64,000 nucleotides of DNA from Saccharibacillus qingshengii (GTDB lineage: Bacteria; Bacillota; Bacilli; Paenibacillales; Paenibacillaceae), in NCBI RefSeq assembly GCF_013185195.1, contig NZ_JAAZWC010000010.1, forward strand, positions 1-64,000, read 5' to 3'. Under the pieces are notes generated by a model. That model had not been told where the DNA came from and made no database searches. It saw only the letters and a program-made list of their open reading frames with translations. Within the stretch, counting starts at the first letter, position 1. The number at the start of each line of letters is the position of its first letter. Position numbers and translations under genes: made by a program. Positions 56,717-64,000 of the stretch are shown here, piece by piece.

Positions 56717-59700
56717 ATGAGAACCTTTACACGCCAAACCTCCAAAAAAACGTTTCGGCTTAGGCCGAGAATTTCGGTGTTTCTGCTGCTGCTTCTGTTG
56801 TTGGTCATCCTGGCCGGGCTGCGCCTGCTGCTGACCAATCCTTACTCGCTTCAAAACCCTCCGCGTGCGTCGCAGGGGGTGCTCGATCTGCGCCAGACCA
56901 CACTCGACCGTTGGCATACGATACCGCTTGATGGAGAATGGGAATTTTACCCCGGCCAGTTTATTCAATCCGATCCGCCCGATACGAAGAAAGCGGCTTA
57001 TCTCCGTGTCCCGGGCAGTTGGCAGGCCGGCTTCGGAGCGGACCAGGATTTGGCCAAAGGATACGGCAGCTATCGGCTGCGTATTCTGACCGATCCGGCG
57101 CAGGCACAATCCTACAAATTAATGATCAAAGATATCCAGACGGCGTTCCGGCTGTACGCCAACGGCGAAATCGAAGCCCAGCTCGGAACCCCCGCCCAGA
57201 CCGAAGAAGCCCACGTGGCCAATGTCAAAAGCGATCTGGTGCCTCTGCCCGAAACGTCGGAGATCGAGCTGATCGTCGAAGTCTCCAACTTCGAGAATGC
57301 ACGCCGCGGCGGTATCGCCCGTTCGATCAAGTTCGGTTCGACGAACGCCATCAACTCCGAGCGGACATACAACGTCGGGATGCAGCTGATTACGCTGTCC
57401 ATTCTGCTGCTGCACGCGTTATACGTCGGCATGATCTATTGGTTCAGCGGCAAGAACAAATTTTTCCTGCTGTTTACGCTGCTTCTGGCCGCGGCCGTAC
57501 TCGGCATTTCGCTGGACGAAGACAAGATTCTGCTCTCGATCTGGCCGTTCGATTACGCCGCCGCCAAGAAAATTTCGCTGTTCTCCTACACGGCGATGAT
57601 GACGCTGATGCTTAAGCTTGCCGTCTCGTTCTCCCTTGAGCCGGCAAGGCAGCGCAAATATCGGTATTATTTTGTTCCGGCCGCCGTGTACGCCATCTTT
57701 ATCGTCGTGGCTCCGATCGAGGCCGTCCTCTATTCGGCCAAGATCGGCGTATTCAGCGCCGCGACGCTGTTCCCCTCGCTGTGGGTGCCCGTGCTGCTGG
57801 TCCGCTACGTTCTCGAAAAAGACCGCAACGCCGTATTTCTGCTGGTCGCCGCCGCGGGTATGGCTTCCACTCTGCTCTGGGGAGGCTTCAAGAATGCGGG
57901 CTGGGTCGAACCGGGCTTTTACGCTTTCGATATTCTGCTCGCTTTTCTCGGCACTGTTGCTTATGCCGTCGGACGGTATTTCCGTATCAACGCGGACTTG
58001 GCGGATCTGGCGCAGCGCCTGCAAAAAGCGGATCGTACCAAAGACGATTTCCTCGCCAATACTTCGCATGAGCTGCGGACTCCGCTGCACGGCATGATCA
58101 ATATGGCCGACAGTGTGCTGGCTGCGGAAGGCGATGCGCTGAGCGAGCGTTCCCGAAAAGACCTGCAGCTGCTTGGCCAGGTCGGCCGCCGTATGGGACT
58201 GCTGCTCGGCGATCTGCTCGACGTTTCCCAGATTCGCGAGAATCGGCTGAGCGTCTATCCGGAAGCGGTCAAAGTCCAATCGACGGCTGCCGGTGTGATG
58301 GATATGCTGCGGTATATGACGGTAGGCAAACCTCTTGAACTTCAACTGAGCATCCCGGACGATTTCCCTTCCGTCTACGCGGACGAGAAGCGGCTGACAC
58401 AGATTCTGTTCAACCTGCTGCACAATGCGATCAAGTTCACCGCTTCGGGCACAGTAAAAGTAAGCGCGGAGCTGGCCGAAGATCCGGCAGACGGCCTTCG
58501 TGCGGTCATCTCGGTCTCCGATACCGGAAACGGGATTACTGCGGCGGAGCTGACTCGAATCTTCGCGCCTTATGAACAAGGGGATCCGCTGCAGAATGCA
58601 GCCGGGATCGGTCTGGGCCTCAGTATCAGCCGCAGCCTGGCCGAGCTGCACGGCGGAGAACTTGGAGCAAAATCGGAGCCCGGCCAAGGTTCGATCTTCT
58701 TCTTTTCGCTGCCGCTTGCCGAAGTCTCCGCCTGGGAGAACGGGCTTCAAAGCGAACAAATCTTCGATGCCTCACGGCTTGGGACCGCCGAAGATAGGCA
58801 AAAGAGTGACAAAGTGCAGGTTCCGGCTTATTCTGTGGAAGAGCGCTTTCCCGACGTTTCGAACGAAGATCCGGCTTGGCTCCGGGAAGACCTCACCGAT
58901 TCTGACCGCCGGCCGCAGATTCTCGCCGTGGACGACGATCCGGTCAACCTGCGCGTTCTGCGCAGTATGCTGCCGGAAGAGCGATACCGGGTTACGTCCG
59001 TGCTGAGCGGTGCGGAAGCGCTGGAACGGCTTGAGAATCGTACCTGGGACCTGGTCATTGCGGATGTCATGATGCCGCAGATGTCCGGATACGAATTGGC
59101 TTCCCGGATCCGTGATCGTTATTCGCGGGCCGAACTGCCGATTCTGCTGCTCACGGCGCGAAGCCGGCCGGAAGATATTTATGCCGGCTTCGCCGCCGGA
59201 GCCAGCGATTATCTGTCCAAACCCGCCGATGCGCTGGAGTTGAATTACCGGGTCAAAGCGCTGACGGATCTCAAGCACGCGGTCAGCGAACGCCTGAGCC
59301 TCGAAGCCGCTTATCTTCAGGCCCAGATTCAGCCGCATTTCCTGTTCAATGCCCTGAACTCGATTACGGCGCTGAGCGGGATCGATATCGATAAGATGAA
59401 CGAAACGATCGAAGCGTTCGGTTCTTATTTGAAGATCAGCTTCGATTACTGGAGTGCCCGCCCTCTGGTTCCGCTTGAACGCGAACTTGAACTTGTCCGA
59501 TCTTATCTGTATATCGAAACGATGCGATTCGAAGACCGACTGCGCGTCGAAGTCGAGATCGCGGACGATATCGATCCGGACCTGCTGCTGCCGCCGCTCT
59601 GTATCCAGCCGCTTGTGGAAAATGCGGTGCGGCACGGCGTCCTCAGCCGCTCCAAAGGCGGCTGCGTCTCGCTCCGTGCGGAAGCCGTGGACGGAGACAT

Positions 59701-59938
59701 CGTCTTTACCGTTACCGATGACGGAATCGGCATGGACGACGAGACGCTGGGCAGTCTGTTGATTCCTGTTCGCAGCGGACGCCAGGGCATCGGAACACTC
59801 AATACCGACCGCCGTCTCAAGCGTCTGTACGGTTCCGGCCTTTCGATCCGCAGCCGCCTCGGCGAAGGAACCACCGTGTCGTTCCGTATTCCCGAAGGCG
59901 GATATCCGCCGGAACAAAGCGGTCTGGCTTCGGATTAA
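56717..59938 (+). CDS. Double hybrid sensor histidine kinase (7TMR-DISM, HK-REC-HK)
   Basis: A 1073-residue membrane sensor. An N-terminal TM (about 20-38) is followed by an extracellular 7TMR-DISM beta-domain (about 60-215) and seven transmembrane helices (about 220-410). The cytosolic part has HisKA with ANTSHELRTPLHGM (H451), HATPase with LGLSISRSLAELHGGELG, a REC domain (D783 in VIADVMMPQMSGYE) and a second, LytS-type kinase with QIQPHFLFNALNS (H874) and NAVRHGV plus a terminal ATPase. Such HK-REC-HK chains can run an internal phosphorelay; that is inference. The response regulator follows 56 bp later. Confidence 0.9.
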   Translation: MRTFTRQTSKKTFRLRPRISVFLLLLLLLVILAGLRLLLTNPYSLQNPPRASQGVLDLRQTTLDRWHTIPLDGEWEFYPGQFIQSDPPDTKKAAYLRVPGSWQAGFGADQDLAKGYGSYRLRILTDPAQAQSYKLMIKDIQTAFRLYANGEIEAQLGTPAQTEEAHVANVKSDLVPLPETSEIELIVEVSNFENARRGGIARSIKFGSTNAINSERTYNVGMQLITLSILLLHALYVGMIYWFSGKNKFFLLFTLLLAAAVLGISLDEDKILLSIWPFDYAAAKKISLFSYTAMMTLMLKLAVSFSLEPARQRKYRYYFVPAAVYAIFIVVAPIEAVLYSAKIGVFSAATLFPSLWVPVLLVRYVLEKDRNAVFLLVAAAGMASTLLWGGFKNAGWVEPGFYAFDILLAFLGTVAYAVGRYFRINADLADLAQRLQKADRTKDDFLANTSHELRTPLHGMINMADSVLAAEGDALSERSRKDLQLLGQVGRRMGLLLGDLLDVSQIRENRLSVYPEAVKVQSTAAGVMDMLRYMTVGKPLELQLSIPDDFPSVYADEKRLTQILFNLLHNAIKFTASGTVKVSAELAEDPADGLRAVISVSDTGNGITAAELTRIFAPYEQGDPLQNAAGIGLGLSISRSLAELHGGELGAKSEPGQGSIFFFSLPLAEVSAWENGLQSEQIFDASRLGTAEDRQKSDKVQVPAYSVEERFPDVSNEDPAWLREDLTDSDRRPQILAVDDDPVNLRVLRSMLPEERYRVTSVLSGAEALERLENRTWDLVIADVMMPQMSGYELASRIRDRYSRAELPILLLTARSRPEDIYAGFAAGASDYLSKPADALELNYRVKALTDLKHAVSERLSLEAAYLQAQIQPHFLFNALNSITALSGIDIDKMNETIEAFGSYLKISFDYWSARPLVPLERELELVRSYLYIETMRFEDRLRVEVEIADDIDPDLLLPPLCIQPLVENAVRHGVLSRSKGGCVSLRAEAVDGDIVFTVTDDGIGMDDETLGSLLIPVRSGRQGIGTLNTDRRLKRLYGSGLSIRSRLGEGTTVSFRIPEGGYPPEQSGLASD

Positions 59939-59994
59939 CACCGCTTTCCCGCTTTTTCATCCCAGAAGAAAATCGCTAAAGAGGTGAGTCGAAC

Positions 59995-61182
59995 ATGATG
60001 AAGGCTTTGCTGATCGACGACGAAAAGCTGGCCGTGATGCAGATGGAAAAGCTGCTGCGCGAACTGCCTGAATTCGAAGAGGTCGAATCGTACACCGATC
60101 CGGCCGCCGCCGTGGAAGCGGCGCGCCGAAGTCGGCCAGACGTGATCTTTCTCGATATTGTCATGCCCGAGATCAACGGCATGCAGGCCGCGGAGATGCT
60201 GCAGCAGGCAAGTCCCGATTCCGACATCGTATTTGTCACCGGGTATGATCGCTACGCGATCGAAGCTTTTGAGCTGAATGCGCTCGATTACGTACTGAAG
60301 CCCGTGCAGCGCGCAAGACTCGCCAAGACACTGGCCCGGTTGAACGGACGGCGCAAGGAAGTTGCGGTTTCCGAACCGATCCCGCAGGAAACCGTGATCG
60401 GCTGCTTCAAGACACTTCGCTCCTGCGCCGTTCCCGGCGCTTCCGAAGTCCCGCCTTTTCGGTGGCGGACCACGAGAGCGCAGGAACTGTTTGCCTACCT
60501 GCTCTATCATCGCGAACGCTTTGTCGGCAAAGACCATCTGATCCAGCAGTTCTGGCCGGAATCCCCGTTCAAACGGGCTTCCACTTATCTGTACACGACG
60601 ATCTACCAGATCCGTCAGTGCCTTAAGCAGAGCGGCATCGATGCGGAGATCGTCAACGCAAGCGGCGGCGAAGGATACACGCTGCACCTGGCCGGCGTAG
60701 CTCTGGATGTGGATCGGTTCGAGAGCGGTATCCGCTCGCTCGGTCCTGTCAACGCGGACAACTGCGCCGATCATCTGCGCCTGTCGGATCTCTACATCGG
60801 CGACTATCTGGCCGATTACGATTATGCCTGGGCGGAAGGCGAACGCCAGCGGCTTCGGACGATGCAGCTTCATCACGGCTCGGGACTGGCCCTGTTTCTG
60901 CTCGAGAACAACCGGATCGCCGAAGCGGCCGCAGCCTACGAAAAGCTCGCCCTGCTTCACCCCTACTCCGAACATGCCCATTTGGGTCTGCTGCAGGCTT
61001 ATGCCCTGCTCGGCGATCCCGCTGCCGTCGACGACCGCTACCGCCTGGCGGAGCGTTTGTTCGAACAGGAACTTGATGTGGAAATGCCGATCGCTTTGTC
61101 CGAATGGTATAGACGCTGGAATGCGGGCGAGATTTCCGGCAGCGGAATCGTACCTCCCGCTCTCCGGTCAGCTATCCGGTAA
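59995..61182 (+). CDS. Response regulator with REC, OmpR-type winged helix and BTAD
   Basis: A 395-residue regulator likely paired with the preceding kinase. The REC domain (about 1-120) has LLIDDEKLA and FLDIVMPEINGM with the switch Thr in FVTGYD and the Lys in YVLKPVQ. A winged helix follows (about 140-240: RAQELFAYLLYHRERFVGKDHLIQQF), then a bacterial transcriptional activator domain with TPR-like helices (about 245-370: DRFESGIRSLG). This SARP-like layout is typical of Paenibacillaceae. GAGGTGAG is upstream of the ATG. DNA targets cannot be seen here. Confidence 0.92.
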   Translation: MMKALLIDDEKLAVMQMEKLLRELPEFEEVESYTDPAAAVEAARRSRPDVIFLDIVMPEINGMQAAEMLQQASPDSDIVFVTGYDRYAIEAFELNALDYVLKPVQRARLAKTLARLNGRRKEVAVSEPIPQETVIGCFKTLRSCAVPGASEVPPFRWRTTRAQELFAYLLYHRERFVGKDHLIQQFWPESPFKRASTYLYTTIYQIRQCLKQSGIDAEIVNASGGEGYTLHLAGVALDVDRFESGIRSLGPVNADNCADHLRLSDLYIGDYLADYDYAWAEGERQRLRTMQLHHGSGLALFLLENNRIAEAAAAYEKLALLHPYSEHAHLGLLQAYALLGDPAAVDDRYRLAERLFEQELDVEMPIALSEWYRRWNAGEISGSGIVPPALRSAIR

Positions 61183-61235
61183 GCAGACTCTTCCGCTCGG
61201 CCCTGCCCTATTCCGCAAGAAAATAGTTTGCCTGC

Positions 61236-61284
61236 AAAAAAAGCCGCTTCTCGAAGGGATAATCCCTTCGGAAGCGGCTTTTCT
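61236..61284. terminator. Bidirectional intrinsic terminator
   Basis: A 10-bp outer stem (61241-61250 with 61271-61280) and inner CGAAGGGA/TCCCTTCG pairing, between the regulator and the convergent adhesin gene. Confidence 0.85.
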
Positions 61285-61330
61285 TGTTTGCGTGGGGGGA
61301 GAGGGTGTTCGATCCAATCCGGACTTTGTC

Positions 61331-64000
61331 TTACTTTTGGAGACTGTTCTTGCGAACCAGCAGGAAGCCGATCAGTCCGATCAGAATCAGGCCTACACCT
61401 ACACCTCGAATCGGAGTAGTGCTGAAGTCGCCTGTTTGCGGAAGGACATCGCCTTCAACCGATACCGTCCCGCTTGGGGTCGGTCCGTCCGGCGATTCTA
61501 CCGGCACAGGGACTGGCTGAGGCTCGCCCGGCGTCGGATCGGGATTTACATCCAGACCGCCCTGAGGCGTCTCATCGGTAATGTCGATACTGTCGTCGGG
61601 TACCGGTGTCGGTGCCGGTGGGGTAACCGGTGTAGGCTCCGGCGTTACCGGATCCGGATCGACGTCAATTCCGCCTGCAGGAGGTCCGTCTTCCGGCAGC
61701 GTAATCAGCGGCGTCGGAAGAGGCAGAACCGGGAAGAACAAGCCCGGTACCGGTGGTGTTACCGGAAGCGTTACCGGTGGTGTCACTGGCGGCGTTACCG
61801 GCGGTGTCACCGGAGGCGTTACCGGTGGTGTCACTGGCGGCGTTACCGGCGGTGTTACCGGCGTTTTGCTGTTCTTGATCGTTACGCTGTTCGTACCGGC
61901 CGCATTCACTTCAAGTGTGCGCTTGGCCGATGTCAGATCCAGTGCATAGCCTTCGGGAGCATTTGTTTCGGTCAGAATATACGAACCGGACAGCAGCTTG
62001 GTGAATACGGCTTTGCCGTCTGCACCGGTCGTTTGCTCGCCGATTCTCACGATCGTGCCATCCGCAAGTTTGCGATCCAGGGTAAAGACCGCACCTGCAA
62101 GCAGTTTGGAACTGTCGTCCGCGTCGACTTTGAGAACGGTCAGCTGTCCTCTGACACCGCTGCCGCTGCCCGAACCGGACGATACGCCAACGATTACATC
62201 GTCGCTTGTTTCTTTGCTGATCGTCTCTACGTTTTTGCCTTCGAAAGCAACCGTGTTGGATACTTTCTCGTTATTGGCAGCGTTGATCAGCGTTGAATAT
62301 TCCAGGATAAAAGCATTGGAAATTTCTTTTTCGGTAAAGGTCAGCGTAAAGTAATCGTGGCCTTCCACATTTTTCTTGATTTCGATCTTGTAATCCGTTT
62401 CCGCAGTCAATTCCTTGGCTTTGGTCAACGTGCTTTTCGCAGGATCCTGCGTGTTGACTTGGACATCGGCTTCATACAGATGGAATGTATTCGGAAGCAG
62501 AACCTGATTGGCGGTCGGCTTGTCGGTAATGACCGCATCGGTTACGGAAGATTGGGCGGCGTTGATTTCGATGTTCCAATCGATATTTTCACCGTTTTGT
62601 TCACCGTTTTTCGCGACATATTGACCGCCTTTTGGAATGGTGACTGAGTATGTCAGCGGCCACGAGTCTTTGTTTCCGTTTTTCACGACTGCAGTATTCG
62701 AGACTTTATCGTTGATCAATTTGCCTTCGAGCGTCGTTTTGAACGTCAGGATATAAGCGGAAGTGTCGTTCTGCTTAAGCGTAACGACAATTTTGCGTGC
62801 AGTCGAGTCATACGTAAACGCATAACCTGCAGCGGTTACTTCGGTTCCTGCAGTCACGCTGCCGTCCGGTTTGATGACCATTTTGTGCAGTTTCAGCGAA
62901 TCTGCAACGAGACTTTGATTGGCCTTCAGGACATCTTCGATCGAAGCTCCGTTCAGTTCTTCTTTGTTATAGTTGATCCCTACGGACCAGCTCAGCTGCT
63001 TCGTCTTGACATCGTAACTGCCGTTTTTGTAGCCGTTATTTTTCGTATAGCCGTTCGGATCGAAGCCGTCTTCCTTAGTCACTTCGTGCGGCTTGCTGTC
63101 GAGCGTATCGATCCAGCCCAGTACCGCTCTGTTGATCATGTTGGTACGGTTGGTATCGAATTCCGTGGTATACGTGATCGTATACTTGTCTTCGATCGCG
63201 TTTTTGAACGTCAGCGTGAACCCTTTGGAATAATCCGCCGGAGTTCCGTAAGCACTGAGTTCGTACTCGCTCGCATCCACGGTATTCTGGTTCGAATCTT
63301 TGACGAGAACCGTTGCCGGTTTCAGGGTAAGACCGCCGCTTGGGAACGTGTCGGTGATTTTGACTCCGTTCATTTTGGCTTTGTTTTGGTTAACGGTAAT
63401 GTTCCAGTTCACGGTTTTGTCCGTGTAGTTGACGCCGCTTCTCTTTTTATCCAGGAAGACCTGGTTGAGATCCCGCGTAGCCGTTTTGGTTTCGCCGCCT
63501 GCGGTTACGGTGTTCGTGATCGTTTCTTTTTCGTACACTTCTTTGGCCGCAATCGTCTGGTATTCGATCACGTAGGCCGAATCGATCGGTGCGTTAAACT
63601 GCAGCACGAATCCGGTCTTGCCGTTTTGTTCCGGCGTCAGCGTGACGGTATATTCCGATGCATCGACCAGGGCGCCTTTGACTGCGCTGCCGGATGCCGT
63701 CGATACTTCGTAGACTTTGATGTCCGACGCGCCGTTCTTCAGTTTCTGGGAAGCATCGAACAGATCTTCCAGTTTGGCGTTCGCTTGGATAAGCGAGCGT
63801 TCTCCGTAGTTGTATTCGATCGCCCAAGAGATGCTTTGGTCGATCGGGTTAAATCCTGTCGATTTCTTGTTCAGCAGCGCTCCGCCTTGAATCGTGACGC
63901 TGGCCGAAGCATTCGTTTCGTCGATATTATCGCCGTCGAATGTCGCCGTGTTGTCGAATTTGGCTTGAGTGCCGTTAAATACCGCGGCTTCGGTCACATC
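61331..64000 (-). CDS. Cell-wall-anchored collagen-binding/SpaA-type adhesin, 5' end cut
   Basis: The C-terminal 889 residues of a large surface protein; its start lies beyond the right edge. Repeated adhesive domains of the collagen-binding type (about 125 residues each, with segments such as NWNIEINAAQ and TDTFPSGGL) are followed by a SpaA/Cna-B domain (LTVLKVDADDSSKLLAGAVF ... ETNAPEGY), likely with isopeptide bonds. Then come a TPPV tandem-repeat stalk, Asp/Pro/Val-rich linkers, and a sortase signal LPQTG, a hydrophobic helix and the basic tail RKNSLQK. It would be linked to the wall by sortase. It is truncated by the window, not by mutation. Confidence 0.93.
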   Translation of the reverse strand, partial: DVTEAAVFNGTQAKFDNTATFDGDNIDETNASASVTIQGGALLNKKSTGFNPIDQSISWAIEYNYGERSLIQANAKLEDLFDASQKLKNGASDIKVYEVSTASGSAVKGALVDASEYTVTLTPEQNGKTGFVLQFNAPIDSAYVIEYQTIAAKEVYEKETITNTVTAGGETKTATRDLNQVFLDKKRSGVNYTDKTVNWNITVNQNKAKMNGVKITDTFPSGGLTLKPATVLVKDSNQNTVDASEYELSAYGTPADYSKGFTLTFKNAIEDKYTITYTTEFDTNRTNMINRAVLGWIDTLDSKPHEVTKEDGFDPNGYTKNNGYKNGSYDVKTKQLSWSVGINYNKEELNGASIEDVLKANQSLVADSLKLHKMVIKPDGSVTAGTEVTAAGYAFTYDSTARKIVVTLKQNDTSAYILTFKTTLEGKLINDKVSNTAVVKNGNKDSWPLTYSVTIPKGGQYVAKNGEQNGENIDWNIEINAAQSSVTDAVITDKPTANQVLLPNTFHLYEADVQVNTQDPAKSTLTKAKELTAETDYKIEIKKNVEGHDYFTLTFTEKEISNAFILEYSTLINAANNEKVSNTVAFEGKNVETISKETSDDVIVGVSSGSGSGSGVRGQLTVLKVDADDSSKLLAGAVFTLDRKLADGTIVRIGEQTTGADGKAVFTKLLSGSYILTETNAPEGYALDLTSAKRTLEVNAAGTNSVTIKNSKTPVTPPVTPPVTPPVTPPVTPPVTPPVTPPVTLPVTPPVPGLFFPVLPLPTPLITLPEDGPPAGGIDVDPDPVTPEPTPVTPPAPTPVPDDSIDITDETPQGGLDVNPDPTPGEPQPVPVPVESPDGPTPSGTVSVEGDVLPQTGDFSTTPIRGVGVGLILIGLIGFLLVRKNSLQK
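61750..61866 (-). repeat. 12-bp tandem repeats coding TPPV
   Basis: About nine 12-bp units of the kind GGNGGNGTNACC (plus-strand view) code for repeated Thr-Pro-Pro-Val in the adhesin stalk. Unit number could vary by replication slippage. Confidence 0.8.

Overview
The window looks like chromosome of a GC-rich Gram-positive bacterium of the Paenibacillaceae (Paenibacillus or Saccharibacillus type). This rests on strong Shine-Dalgarno sites, frequent TTG/GTG starts, lipoproteins with an LAGC lipobox, stalk (copper-amine-oxidase N-terminal) domains on secreted proteins, an LPXTG-type adhesin, a Gls24 protein, YpsA, DUF4127, and a 7TMR-DISM hybrid kinase beside a REC-BTAD regulator. I cannot name the species. 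About 56 protein genes are supported; I saw no rRNA, tRNA, CRISPR array or intact transposase.

Layout. 0.5-6.6 kb: a small DUF6440-like protein, CutC, malic enzyme, two tandem Cof-type HAD phosphatases and an unknown protein. 6.7-11.4 kb: three tubby-like/LOR paralogues, two of them flanking a YpsA-type SLOG protein, plus a secreted stalk protein and an HxlR regulator with its likely quinone-reductase target. 11.4-22.6 kb: a TPR-GH26 secreted protein, a chemoreceptor, a methionine ABC importer (metN-metI-metQ), a cell-wall amidase and a ThDP 2-oxo-acid decarboxylase. 22.5-28.1 kb: a 1697-residue DUF4132 protein with a small co-transcribed partner. 28.2-34.8 kb: an acyl-CoA dehydrogenase, a VOC protein, two acetyltransferases, a radical SAM/SPASM protein, a Gls24 protein, and an ABC-2/YhgE-like membrane protein with a MarR regulator. 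34.8-37.4 kb: a split sigma factor and DUF4127. 38.0-43.0 kb: an RNA-repair operon, rlaP-hen1-pnkp. 43.4-52.9 kb: envelope proteins (lipoprotein, L,D-transpeptidase, Trp/Pro-repeat membrane protein, UppP), AroD, a dgk-dck pair and selD-mnmH. 52.9-64 kb: two tandem MpsC(DUF2294)-receiver cassettes, an SGNH hydrolase, a double hybrid kinase with its REC-BTAD regulator, and an LPXTG adhesin cut by the right edge.

How the genes work together. The RNA-repair operon should seal cleaved RNAs (kinase/phosphatase/ligase) and mark the 3' end (Hen1). SelD feeds selenophosphate to MnmH for tRNA 2-selenouridine. MetNIQ imports methionine. HxlR and MarR each sit beside the gene they probably control, with matching promoter or operator signals. 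Each MpsC-receiver cassette has an intrinsic terminator whose U-tract runs straight into the receiver gene's ribosome-binding site, preceded by a conserved 35-nt leader hairpin. This is the most novel-looking regulatory arrangement here. Several intergenic regions are filled by short palindromic repeats of about 30 bp.
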